From UBA6176 sp041688515 (GTDB lineage: Bacteria; Verrucomicrobiota; Verrucomicrobiia; Limisphaerales; UBA9464), in contig JBDNHZ010000155.1 in NCBI GenBank assembly GCA_041688515.1, positions 1 through 5,400 on the forward strand: DNA of 5,400 bases. The letters are read 5' to 3'. A program made the translations under genes and the position numbers. Below the pieces are notes generated by a model that saw only the letters and a list, made by a program, of their open reading frames with translations, did no database searches and was not told the DNA's origin. The stretch's first letter is position 1. Each line of letters begins with the position of its first letter. Shown piece after piece: positions 1 through 5,400 of this stretch.

Positions 1-1
1 C

Positions 2-817
2 TCGATCCTGCCGGACCAATGGCCGGCGCGGGGCGGGTATCTGGGCGGACGATTTGACGCCTTCCAGGTGCAGGATCCGAAGGGCCCGATCCAGGACGTC
101 GCCAATCCGGCACCGAAAGAACGATTGGAAAAGCGGATGCGTGACCTGGGCGTGGTGGAGGAGGCCTTCGGGCGGGGACGTCCGGCCGGGTTGGATCCGC
201 AGACCACACTGCATCAAGTGACCCTGGCCCGGGCCACCCGGCTGATGGGGTCCGATCAATTGGCGGCCTTCGACGTGAATCAGGCACCCGCCAGCCAACG
301 GGCGGCCTACGGCGACACGCCGTTCGGACGGGGTTGTTTGGCGGCGCTGCGATTGGTCGAGCGGGGGGTGCGTTGCGTCGAGATCACTTTGGACGGCTGG
401 GATACCCACGTGAACAACCACGATCTCCAGAGGAAAAAGATCGGGATTCTGGATCCTGCCTTCGCCGCCTTGATCCGCGATCTGAAGGAGCGTGGGCTCC
501 TCGAATCCACGCTGGTCCTGTGCGGCGGCGAGTTCGGTCGGACCCCAAAACTCAACCCGCTCGAAGGCCGCGATCACTGGCCCTATGGATTCAGCGTGGC
601 GCTTGCCGGAGGTGGTTTTCGTGCCGGGCACGTGCACGGCAGCACTGATCCGGCCGGGGAGAAAAGGGAGCCCCAGGAAGAGGTCCAGGTCGAAGACCTT
701 CACGCCACCCTGTTGCACGGCCTCGGCATCCGACCTGGGAAGGAACTCAAGACGCCGGTCGGCCGGCCGCTGGCCCTGAGCGATGGGCGCGTCCTGCGGG
801 CGTTGCTCAAGACCTGA
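2..817 (+). CDS. DUF1501 domain protein, C-terminal part (5' end outside window)
   Basis: The frame is open from the left edge to a TGA at 815-817, giving 271 residues of a family usually about 450-500 long, so roughly the N-terminal 40% is missing. Visible family marks, numbered from the edge: GGYLGGRFDAF (11-21), WDTH (133-136, nt 398-409), GGEFGRTP (175-182, nt 524-547) and GRDHWP (189-194, nt 566-583), followed by a Gly-rich AGGG stretch and a GRPL close to the end. This order is typical of DUF1501, a member of the alkaline phosphatase/sulfatase-like fold whose reaction is not established. Family members usually carry a twin-arginine export signal and are often encoded beside DUF1549/DUF1553 cytochrome-like proteins in Planctomycetes and Verrucomicrobia; both would lie left of this window and cannot be checked. 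The GTG at 68 is an internal codon, not the start, because conserved sequence continues upstream of it. The gene end overlaps the convergent amylase gene by 11 bases. Confidence 0.93.
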   Translation, partial: SILPDQWPARGGYLGGRFDAFQVQDPKGPIQDVANPAPKERLEKRMRDLGVVEEAFGRGRPAGLDPQTTLHQVTLARATRLMGSDQLAAFDVNQAPASQRAAYGDTPFGRGCLAALRLVERGVRCVEITLDGWDTHVNNHDLQRKKIGILDPAFAALIRDLKERGLLESTLVLCGGEFGRTPKLNPLEGRDHWPYGFSVALAGGGFRAGHVHGSTDPAGEKREPQEEVQVEDLHATLLHGLGIRPGKELKTPVGRPLALSDGRVLRALLKT

Positions 818-2633
818 CCCGCTGGGCTTCGAGATAGAGCGCGGTCAGGGGTGGGAGATCGCCGAGTTCCACTCTGTTGCCGGCCATTTTTGCGGCCGTG
901 GCGGTGATCGAAAGCGGGGGAACCAAGCCAAGCACATCGGTCCAGTGGATCTCGCCCTGATCCAGACGGAGCTGCTTCAAGAGAAGCTCGGGAAGCCGGA
1001 TGCAGACCTTCGGCATCGTCTCGCGGCCGTGGAGTTGGACCACCCCGAGGACGGTGCGGTCGGTGAGGGGGCAATGACGGATCCAGGCATAGAGCCAGTG
1101 GCCGCTGGCCGTCTCGCCGGGGAAAAGACCGAAGTCCGGGTTCCAAAGATTCTCCGGGTTCAAGGGGATGAACCCGCCCTGTTCCAGCGCGGGATGTTCC
1201 AGCGTCCGGAGGATTCGCGCGTAGGCCTCGCGCAGTTCGCGCTGGGATTCCGTCAGTTGGCCGCCGTCGTAGCGATGGTGGTCTACCCAACGGATGAGTT
1301 CCGGCATCGATCCGTAATCGAAGAGGCTGGTGCGACCGTTGCCACCGCCGAAACCTTCGGGATGCAGGGCGGGTTCGCCGACTTCCTGACCGCCATGGAT
1401 CATGACCGGCCCCTTGCCGAGGCCGAAGAGGAGCGCGGAAACCGCCAGGCCGACGCGCGGGCCCAAGCCGCCCCAGTGCTGGGGATGCGCGATCCGGACT
1501 TCATCGTGATTCTCGGCATAACGGAGGGAGTGATGCAGGGGCGCGACCGATCCGAGGACGGCGTCCAGATCGTTGGCCCACTTCGGCCCATCAAAGAGTC
1601 CCTTCAACGTCTGGTAGGCTTGATGGTCGTAAACCGCATCGAATCCAGCGGCCACCAACGCCTCCAGCACGTTGCCGTCGGTGAGCTTGTTGGGATCGTC
1701 GTCGTAGGCCTCGGCCATGAAGGTGGTTCCCGGACGCCGCTCCCGAGCTCGGCCAAGGGCCCAACGCCAGAATTCCATCGGGATCCAATGCGCCATGTCA
1801 CAGCGGAAGCCATCGACGCCCAGCGCCTGCCAGTGGGCAAGGACGGCGTCCATGCGATGCCAGGTATTGGGGATGGGTTTGTCCGGATGATCGGCCGTGG
1901 GGAATTCCCGGGGACCATGCCGACCCTGGGAGAAATCGTGGCCGTAATTGAGCTTCACGGTCTCGTACCAGTCGCCCAGGGCGGGCGCGGGGGAGACCCC
2001 ATTGTTGCCGGTCACCCGGGCCTGGTCGGATTCGCCGTCGAACCGTCCGTCGCACCCGCCCAGTACCTGGCAGGTGGCACTGACCGGATGGCCCTCCTGC
2101 AAGGTGGGCAGGCGAAGGGGGCCCTGGCCGGGCAAGTGGTAGAAGTGATTGGTGGGGGAAAAGAATTGCGAACGATCGTCGTGCCGGCCGAATTCGAGGT
2201 CCGGCCGGACCACACTGCGGTGAGAACGGGCGAGGTGATTGGGAACGAAATCGATGAGCACCTTCAGACCGTGTCGATGCATCCGGTGGATCAGCACCTG
2301 GAACTCTTCCAATCGGCGGGCGGGCTCCTCCGCGTAATCGGGGCAGACGTCGAAGGCATCGCGCACGGCAAAGGGTGAACCGGCGATGCCCTTGAGCAGG
2401 TCCGGGTCATCGGCGGGTAGGCCGAGGTCCGGGTAACCGGTGCCAGTGGCCTGACGCAGGACGCCCAGCAGCCAGACATGGGTGATGCCCAGTTCATGGA
2501 GGCCGAGCAGGGCGCGATCGTTGAGATCGTTGAACTTCCCGACACCATTCTCCGCGAGGGTGCCATTGACCTTGCGGGTCGCGTTGGTGTTGGAGAATTG
2601 GCGGAGCGGGAGCAGGTAGACGCGGGGGCGCAT
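807..2633 (-). CDS. GH13 alpha-amylase-family glycoside hydrolase, no signal peptide
   Basis: This is a complete 608-residue protein with an (alpha/beta)8 GH13 catalytic domain that acts on alpha-glucosidic bonds of starch, glycogen or maltodextrins. All four conserved regions are present: region I DFVPNH (128-133), region II GFRCDMAH (275-282) with nucleophile Asp279 and Arg277, region III FMAEAY (305-310) with acid/base Glu308, and region IV ENHDE (374-378) with Asp377. The enzyme should therefore be active. Other recognisable stretches are NGTLAENGVGKFND (23-36), DPDLLKGIAGSPFAVRD (76-92) and GGQEVGE (414-420), which recall Bacteroidetes alpha-amylase-like proteins from memory. The last ~100 residues look like the usual C-terminal beta domain. 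The N-terminus (MRPRVYLLPLRQF) enters the catalytic domain at once, with no signal peptide, so a cytoplasmic role on internal glucans is inferred. The ATG at 2633 is the only sensible start: no in-frame ATG, GTG or TTG was seen just upstream, and there is no clear Shine-Dalgarno sequence. The exact GH13 subfamily and substrate are not determined. Confidence 0.92.
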   Translation of the reverse strand: MRPRVYLLPLRQFSNTNATRKVNGTLAENGVGKFNDLNDRALLGLHELGITHVWLLGVLRQATGTGYPDLGLPADDPDLLKGIAGSPFAVRDAFDVCPDYAEEPARRLEEFQVLIHRMHRHGLKVLIDFVPNHLARSHRSVVRPDLEFGRHDDRSQFFSPTNHFYHLPGQGPLRLPTLQEGHPVSATCQVLGGCDGRFDGESDQARVTGNNGVSPAPALGDWYETVKLNYGHDFSQGRHGPREFPTADHPDKPIPNTWHRMDAVLAHWQALGVDGFRCDMAHWIPMEFWRWALGRARERRPGTTFMAEAYDDDPNKLTDGNVLEALVAAGFDAVYDHQAYQTLKGLFDGPKWANDLDAVLGSVAPLHHSLRYAENHDEVRIAHPQHWGGLGPRVGLAVSALLFGLGKGPVMIHGGQEVGEPALHPEGFGGGNGRTSLFDYGSMPELIRWVDHHRYDGGQLTESQRELREAYARILRTLEHPALEQGGFIPLNPENLWNPDFGLFPGETASGHWLYAWIRHCPLTDRTVLGVVQLHGRETMPKVCIRLPELLLKQLRLDQGEIHWTDVLGLVPPLSITATAAKMAGNRVELGDLPPLTALYLEAQRVRS

Positions 2634-2846
2634 GAGAGGTTCTGGTCGGCGGGAGCCGGGTCCGGCCGAAGCAGTGCCTGTCGAAGTAACCCCCGGGCGA
2701 GGGCTTGAGAAGCCTGTTCACCGGTTTGAGCGGCGGGAAGATCCGATGGATCGGTCGGATCGGTCGGATCCGTCCGATCCTCGACACGGGTGGATTCCCT
2801 CTTGCCCCGGAGCTTCAGGGGGGCAGAATCGGACCGTCTACCTCCT
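2634..2846. other. Divergent intergenic region between amylase and prepilin-like genes
   Basis: This 213-base stretch separates two genes read outward, so it should hold the promoters of both. I could not identify a convincing -35/-10 pair on either strand. Neither start has a well-placed Shine-Dalgarno sequence: the only purine run on the + strand (AGGGGGG, 2817-2823) ends 23 bases before the chosen ATG, which is too far. The main structured element is the 9-bp repeat block at 2740-2784. Short open frames crossing the region on both strands have no recognisable protein features. Confidence 0.6.
2740..2784. repeat. 9-bp GATC tandem repeat, five units, intergenic copy
   Basis: There are five consecutive 9-base units, each beginning with GATC: GATCCGATG, GATCGGTCG, GATCGGTCG, GATCCGTCC and GATCCTCGA. 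The two central units are identical and the outer ones are degenerate. Positions 2757-2780 form an imperfect palindrome centred on GGATCC (2766-2771), with 11 of 12 positions complementary and one T-T mismatch (2764/2773), so the transcript could fold into a hairpin. The same core unit (GATCGGTC plus G or T) recurs at 4794-4829. The block lies in the divergent intergenic region and is not part of any supported gene. Confidence 0.85.
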
Positions 2847-3641
2847 ATGATGCGTTCTCAAGGTCCCTGTCCCGCTCCGCGGGCTGCTTTCACGTTGATC
2901 GAACTGCTGGTGGTGATCGCCATCATCGCGATTCTCGCCGGCATGCTCCTCCCTGCTTTGGGCCGTGCGAAGGAGTCGGGGCGCGGTGCCGTGTGCAAGA
3001 ACAACATGCGCCAACTCGGCTTGGGCATGATCATGTACGCCGAAGACAACCGTGAATACTACGCTTGGGCGGGCGAGACCGATGGCAACATGCCACCCGA
3101 CTGGGCCTGGGGCGGTCAGAGCCGCGGAGACCTCGACACGAGAGCGAATTGGACGCGCCCGCCCCGTGCCTACGGCTTCCATGCCGAAGCCGGGTCGATC
3201 TTTCCCTATGTCATGTCCCGTCCGGTGATCCGGCCGGCGACGGGAAACAACGTTGACGCTTACACCAACAGTTTCCCGGTCTATATGTGCCCGAGCTCGG
3301 GGTTGATCGGCAAATCGCTGCGGGTGAACTATAGCCTGAATTCCCTGGTGGATGGACGCCCCAACAAAGGCACGCCGCCGCTGGGCGTGAAGACGACTTC
3401 AGTCGTAAACCCGACCGGCAAGTTCCTCTTCATGCAGGAGGATCCCCTTGCGATGGTCAACGCGTCTGTCAGTCCGGGCGGGTCGGTGGACGACTTCAAG
3501 CTGACGCTCCACAACGGCGGGCTCAACAACACCTTCATGGACGGGCACGTCGAGTACATGAAGGCCAGGGTCCTGCTACCGATCGTGTCGAACACCCGCA
3601 TTGCCCTGACGGCCCAGTACTTTGATCCGTTTGCCCGCTGA
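2847..3641 (+). CDS. Prepilin-type N-terminal cleavage/methylation protein with H-X9-DG domain
   Basis: This is a 264-residue pseudopilin-like protein. After a short basic, Pro-rich leader comes AAFTLIELLVV (13-23), the type IV prepilin/type II secretion pseudopilin signal. A prepilin peptidase would cut between Ala14 and Phe15, and the conserved Glu is the fifth mature residue (Glu19). The hydrophobic helix continues to about residue 37 (PAL). Near the C-terminus, His222 and Asp232-Gly233 are separated by exactly nine residues (HNGGLNNTFMDG, nt 3510-3545), matching the prepilin-associated H-X9-DG domain. This architecture is greatly expanded in Verrucomicrobia, Planctomycetes and Lentisphaerae; the role of individual members is generally unknown, with envelope or extracellular location expected. 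The start chosen is ATG 2847; ATG 2850 is equally possible, and GTG 2790 would give an unusually long leader. No Shine-Dalgarno sequence supports any of them. The stop shares one base with the thiE start. Confidence 0.9.
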   Translation: MMRSQGPCPAPRAAFTLIELLVVIAIIAILAGMLLPALGRAKESGRGAVCKNNMRQLGLGMIMYAEDNREYYAWAGETDGNMPPDWAWGGQSRGDLDTRANWTRPPRAYGFHAEAGSIFPYVMSRPVIRPATGNNVDAYTNSFPVYMCPSSGLIGKSLRVNYSLNSLVDGRPNKGTPPLGVKTTSVVNPTGKFLFMQEDPLAMVNASVSPGGSVDDFKLTLHNGGLNNTFMDGHVEYMKARVLLPIVSNTRIALTAQYFDPFAR

Positions 3642-4276
3642 TGAAGTCCCTGGAAGCGTGCCGGCTCTACGGGTTCATTGACGCTGCCTATCTGGACGGT
3701 CGCGACCCGGCACGATTGGCGCGGGACTTATGTGCCGGGGGTGCCGATCTGGTGCAGGTACGAGCCAAGGGGGCGTCCCCCGACGAAGTGCGACGCCTCG
3801 CCGAGGCCGTGCTGCCGGTGACCCGGGAGGCGGACGTCTGGTTCGTGCTCAATGACCATTGGGAACTTGGCTGTGAGTTGCAGGTGCCTTGCGTCCACCT
3901 CGGGCAGGAGGATTTCTTCGATGCGGGCTGCCGGTTGGCTTCGGACCTTCCCGGAGGCGGGTTCCGTCCGGCGCTCGGCCTGAGCAGTCATGCGCCAGAT
4001 CAGTTTCTGCGCGCCGAGGCGGCCGGAGCCAATTACGTGGCGGTGGGCCCGGTCTTTCCCACCGGAACCAAGCCGGGCCGAGCTGCGGTCACCCTGGAAT
4101 ACGTCCGTTGGGCCGCAGCGCATGCGACGGTGCCGTGGTTCGCCATCGGCGGGATCGACGTGGGCAATCTGGATGCCGTCCTCGCGGCGGGGGCCAGTCG
4201 GGTGTGCGTCGTGTCGGCCATCCTGCGCTCCGCGGATGTCCAGGCAGCGACGAGAGCGTTGAGGGCGCGGTTGTAG
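3641..4276 (+). CDS. thiE: Thiamine phosphate synthase
   Basis: This 211-residue TIM-barrel enzyme is of normal length for the family. It joins HMP pyrophosphate and thiazole phosphate to make thiamine phosphate in the cytoplasm. The ligand-binding motifs are in order: VQVRAK (38-43, with Gln39, Arg41 and Lys43 of the QxRxK signature), ND (71-72), VHLGQED (85-91, Asp91 a probable metal ligand), GLSSH (113-117), GPVFPTGTK (136-144, pyrophosphate-binding Thr/Lys), AIGGI (168-172) and VVSAI (190-194). Because the QxRxK, ND and TxTK motifs are all intact, ThiE is preferred over the related thiazole tautomerase TenI. The N-terminal strand reads LYGFIDAAY instead of the common LYLVTD, a modest divergence. 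The ATG at 3641 overlaps the upstream TGA by one base and has no Shine-Dalgarno sequence of its own, which suggests translation coupled to the prepilin-like gene. No thiamine (TPP) riboswitch was recognised upstream of the pair, and no other thi genes are in view. Confidence 0.95.
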   Translation: MKSLEACRLYGFIDAAYLDGRDPARLARDLCAGGADLVQVRAKGASPDEVRRLAEAVLPVTREADVWFVLNDHWELGCELQVPCVHLGQEDFFDAGCRLASDLPGGGFRPALGLSSHAPDQFLRAEAAGANYVAVGPVFPTGTKPGRAAVTLEYVRWAAAHATVPWFAIGGIDVGNLDAVLAAGASRVCVVSAILRSADVQAATRALRARL

Positions 4277-4280
4277 CCCG

Positions 4281-4778
4281 CTAGCCCGTCGGTGAAACAC
4301 CGGGCCCGAACCCCGTCTGTCGCAGGGCTTCGAACAGAACGATCGCGACGCAGTTGGAAAGGTTGAGCGAACGGGCGGCCGGGTTGGCCATGGGAATATC
4401 CAGCCAACCGGCTTGATTCTGCGCGAGCAGCGCTGCCGGCAGACCGGCGGTTTCCCGGCCGAACACCAGCCAATCCCCCGGCGTGTAGTTCACCTGATGG
4501 TACCCCCTCGGAGCACCCTGTTCGATGAACCACAGACGGGCTTCCGCGGGAAGGGATGCCCGGAAGTGGGGCCAGTCCGGCCAGACCTTCCAGTGCACGT
4601 GTTGCCAGTAGTCCATGCCGGCCCGCTTCAACTGGCGATCGTTCAGCTCGAAGCCCAGCGGCTCGATCAGATGCAGTTCCGCCCCGGTTCCCGCGCAGAG
4701 CCGGGCGATGTTCCCGGTGTTCGGCGGGATCTCCGGCTCGAGCAGCACGATGCGCAGCGGGGGTAGGGCGCTATTCAT
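4281..4778 (-). CDS. trmL: tRNA (cytidine/uridine-34-2'-O)-methyltransferase, SPOUT family
   Basis: This 165-residue protein matches the compact TrmL (YibK) form of the SPOUT methyltransferases. The family transfers a methyl group from SAM to the 2'-OH of the wobble nucleotide 34 of tRNA-Leu isoacceptors and works as a dimer. Visible motifs are EPEIPPNTGNIARLCA (14-29), IEPLGF (38-43), RAGMDYW (52-58), FGRETAGLP (106-114), IPM (128-130) and RSLNLSN (136-142). The last three form the trefoil-knot SAM site, including the NLSN signature. The match to the E. coli protein recalled from memory is close along the whole length. The start ATG (4776-4778 on the plus strand) lies inside the end of truA, an 8-base overlap, and is preceded by an AGGGGG Shine-Dalgarno-like sequence. 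The gene is the downstream member of a truA-trmL unit. Its stop is only 4 bases from the convergent thiE stop, leaving no room for a dedicated terminator between them. Confidence 0.95.
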   Translation of the reverse strand: MNSALPPLRIVLLEPEIPPNTGNIARLCAGTGAELHLIEPLGFELNDRQLKRAGMDYWQHVHWKVWPDWPHFRASLPAEARLWFIEQGAPRGYHQVNYTPGDWLVFGRETAGLPAALLAQNQAGWLDIPMANPAARSLNLSNCVAIVLFEALRQTGFGPGVSPTG

Positions 4779-5400
4779 CCAAGGCCCCCTGAAGATCAGA
4801 CCGATCGGTCTGATCGGTCTGATCGGCCGGGGTACCGGGCTTGCGGTAGTAGACTTTCCACAAGACCAGCCCGAGGGCGGGGGCGGTCATCCCGGCGAGA
4901 CTGCGGTCGCGGGCTTCCAGCATGGGGACGATCCGTTCGGGGGCGAATCGTCCGATACCCACCTGCACAAGCGTTCCCACGATCCCGCGGCACATCTTGT
5001 AGAGGAAACCGTCGGCTTCGATCACGAAGGTCAGGCGCGATCCGGATCGGAGCACGTCACAACGCGTCAGGTTGCGGATGGTGTTGGCGCGCGGATATCC
5101 GGGCGTGGCCGAGAAGGCGAGGAAGTCGTGTCGCCCCACCAACCGGACTGCGGCGTCGCGCATGGCGGTAAGGTTCACCGGGCGCGGAAAGTGCCAGGCC
5201 TGAGTGCGCAGGAGCGGGTTCTCGGCCGCCTCATTCCACACGGTGTATCGGTACTGTTTCCCCGAGGCATCGAACCGGGCGTGGAAGTCGGGGCAGGCAA
5301 TGGCCGCATGGGTGACGCGGATGTCCGGGGGCAGGTGGGCGTTGGCGGCCAGGATGAGCTTGCGGGGTTCCATCCGCCACTGGACGCGGGCGACATCGAA
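4771..5400 (-). CDS. truA: tRNA pseudouridine(38-40) synthase TruA, N-terminus outside window
   Basis: The frame is open through the right edge, giving 209 residues; about 60 N-terminal residues are missing, including the GRTDxGVHA motif with the catalytic Asp. TruA isomerises uridines at positions 38, 39 and 40 of the tRNA anticodon stem-loop. Family marks, numbered from the edge: LPPDIRV (23-29), DFHARF (38-43), KQYRYTVWN (48-56), HDFLAFS (91-97), FLYKMCRGIVGTLVQVG (132-148) and the closing ALGLVLWKVYY (176-186). The ATG at 5371-5373 is internal, because the nine residues before it continue the expected fold. After VYYRKP the protein would normally end soon; here it has an extra tail with DQTDQTDRSDL (193-203) encoded by the 9-bp repeat, followed by an acidic end. 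The tail is an unusual addition away from the active site and probably tolerated. The stop overlaps the trmL start by 8 bases, so the two are likely co-transcribed and translationally coupled. Confidence 0.96.
   Translation of the reverse strand, partial: FDVARVQWRMEPRKLILAANAHLPPDIRVTHAAIACPDFHARFDASGKQYRYTVWNEAAENPLLRTQAWHFPRPVNLTAMRDAAVRLVGRHDFLAFSATPGYPRANTIRNLTRCDVLRSGSRLTFVIEADGFLYKMCRGIVGTLVQVGIGRFAPERIVPMLEARDRSLAGMTAPALGLVLWKVYYRKPGTPADQTDQTDRSDLQGALDE
4785..4790 (-). promoter_or_regulatory. Probable ribosome binding site of trmL
   Basis: On the minus strand AGGGGG lies six bases before the trmL ATG, a good distance and one mismatch from AGGAGG. It sits inside the last codons of truA and supports the ATG at 4778 as the trmL start. 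The palindrome of the repeat block ends only three bases upstream of it. Confidence 0.55.
4794..4829. repeat. 9-bp GATC tandem repeat inside the 3' end of truA, with perfect palindrome
   Basis: There are four 9-base units on the plus strand: GATCAGACC, GATCGGTCT, GATCGGTCT and GATCGGCCG. The first unit is the complement-inverted version of the core, so positions 4794-4815 form a perfect 22-bp palindrome centred on the second GATC (4803-4806). On the minus strand the block is read in frame as Asp-Gln-Thr, Asp-Gln-Thr, Asp-Arg-Ser in the truA tail. Because the period is three codons and no stop is created, copy number can change without shifting the frame. The core unit matches the block at 2740-2784. 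Confidence 0.88.

Noticed and set aside
68..70. GTG as the true start of the DUF1501 gene
   Set aside because: The upstream in-frame residues 1-22 (including GGYLGGRFDAF) match the family, so the gene begins left of the window.
783..2378. Long open frame (531 codons) on the + strand
   Set aside because: It lies fully antisense to the GH13 gene, which has all catalytic motifs. The predicted protein shows no family features; long antisense frames are expected in GC-rich genes.
2740..2784. CRISPR array
   Set aside because: Units are 9 bases with no spacers, so this is a simple tandem repeat.
2790..2846. GTG at 2790 as start of the prepilin-like protein
   Set aside because: It would give a 33-residue leader before the cleavage site, with no ribosome binding site; the ATG at 2847 gives a normal 14-residue leader.
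2632..2850. Small + strand protein of 72 codons containing a repetitive Asp-Arg-Ser stretch
   Set aside because: The sequence is explained by the 9-bp repeat; no ribosome binding site, no conserved residues, and it overlaps the amylase and prepilin-like starts.
3728..4300. 190-codon open frame on the - strand across thiE
   Set aside because: It is the antisense shadow of thiE, with no recognisable domain and no plausible start context.
4284..4305. Hairpin (CGGTG, loop AAA, CACCG at 4290-4302) as terminator between thiE and trmL
   Set aside because: The stem is only five pairs, has no following T-run on either strand, and lies inside the trmL coding end, so it is too weak to call a terminator.

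Overview
The window is GC-rich bacterial chromosome that best fits the Verrucomicrobiota, possibly near the Pedosphaera/Limisphaera type, within the wider Planctomycetes-Verrucomicrobia-Chlamydiae group. This is an inference from gene content. The two markers are a DUF1501 (sulfatase-like) protein and a prepilin-type protein with a C-terminal H-X9-DG motif, both families greatly expanded in these phyla. Few starts have a Shine-Dalgarno sequence, which also fits.

Layout: (1) positions 2-817, + strand: C-terminal half of a DUF1501 protein, running in from the left edge. (2) 807-2633, - strand: a complete cytoplasmic-looking GH13 alpha-amylase-family enzyme, whose last codons overlap those of the DUF1501 gene tail to tail. 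(3) 2634-2846: a divergent intergenic region holding a 9-bp GATC-containing tandem repeat. (4) 2847-4276, + strand: a prepilin-like H-X9-DG protein, then thiE (thiamine phosphate synthase), sharing one base and probably translationally coupled. (5) 4281-5400, - strand: truA (5' end outside the window) followed by trmL, overlapping by 8 bases; this pair meets thiE tail to tail with a 4-base gap.

How the genes relate: truA and trmL form a coherent tRNA-modification unit, since both products act on the anticodon arm (pseudouridine at 38-40 and 2'-O-methylation at wobble position 34). thiE supplies the condensation step of thiamine phosphate synthesis, and its link to a prepilin-like gene has no obvious functional reason. 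The amylase and DUF1501 genes look independent of the rest.

Most of the window is ordinary housekeeping and lineage-typical sequence. I do not see a convincing new multi-gene system. The one signal the genes do not explain is a short repeat family (9-bp period, GATCGGTCK core) at two separate places. One copy is in the divergent intergenic region. The other is in frame at the 3' end of truA, where it adds an Asp-rich tail to the protein and forms a perfect 22-bp palindrome just upstream of the trmL ribosome binding site.
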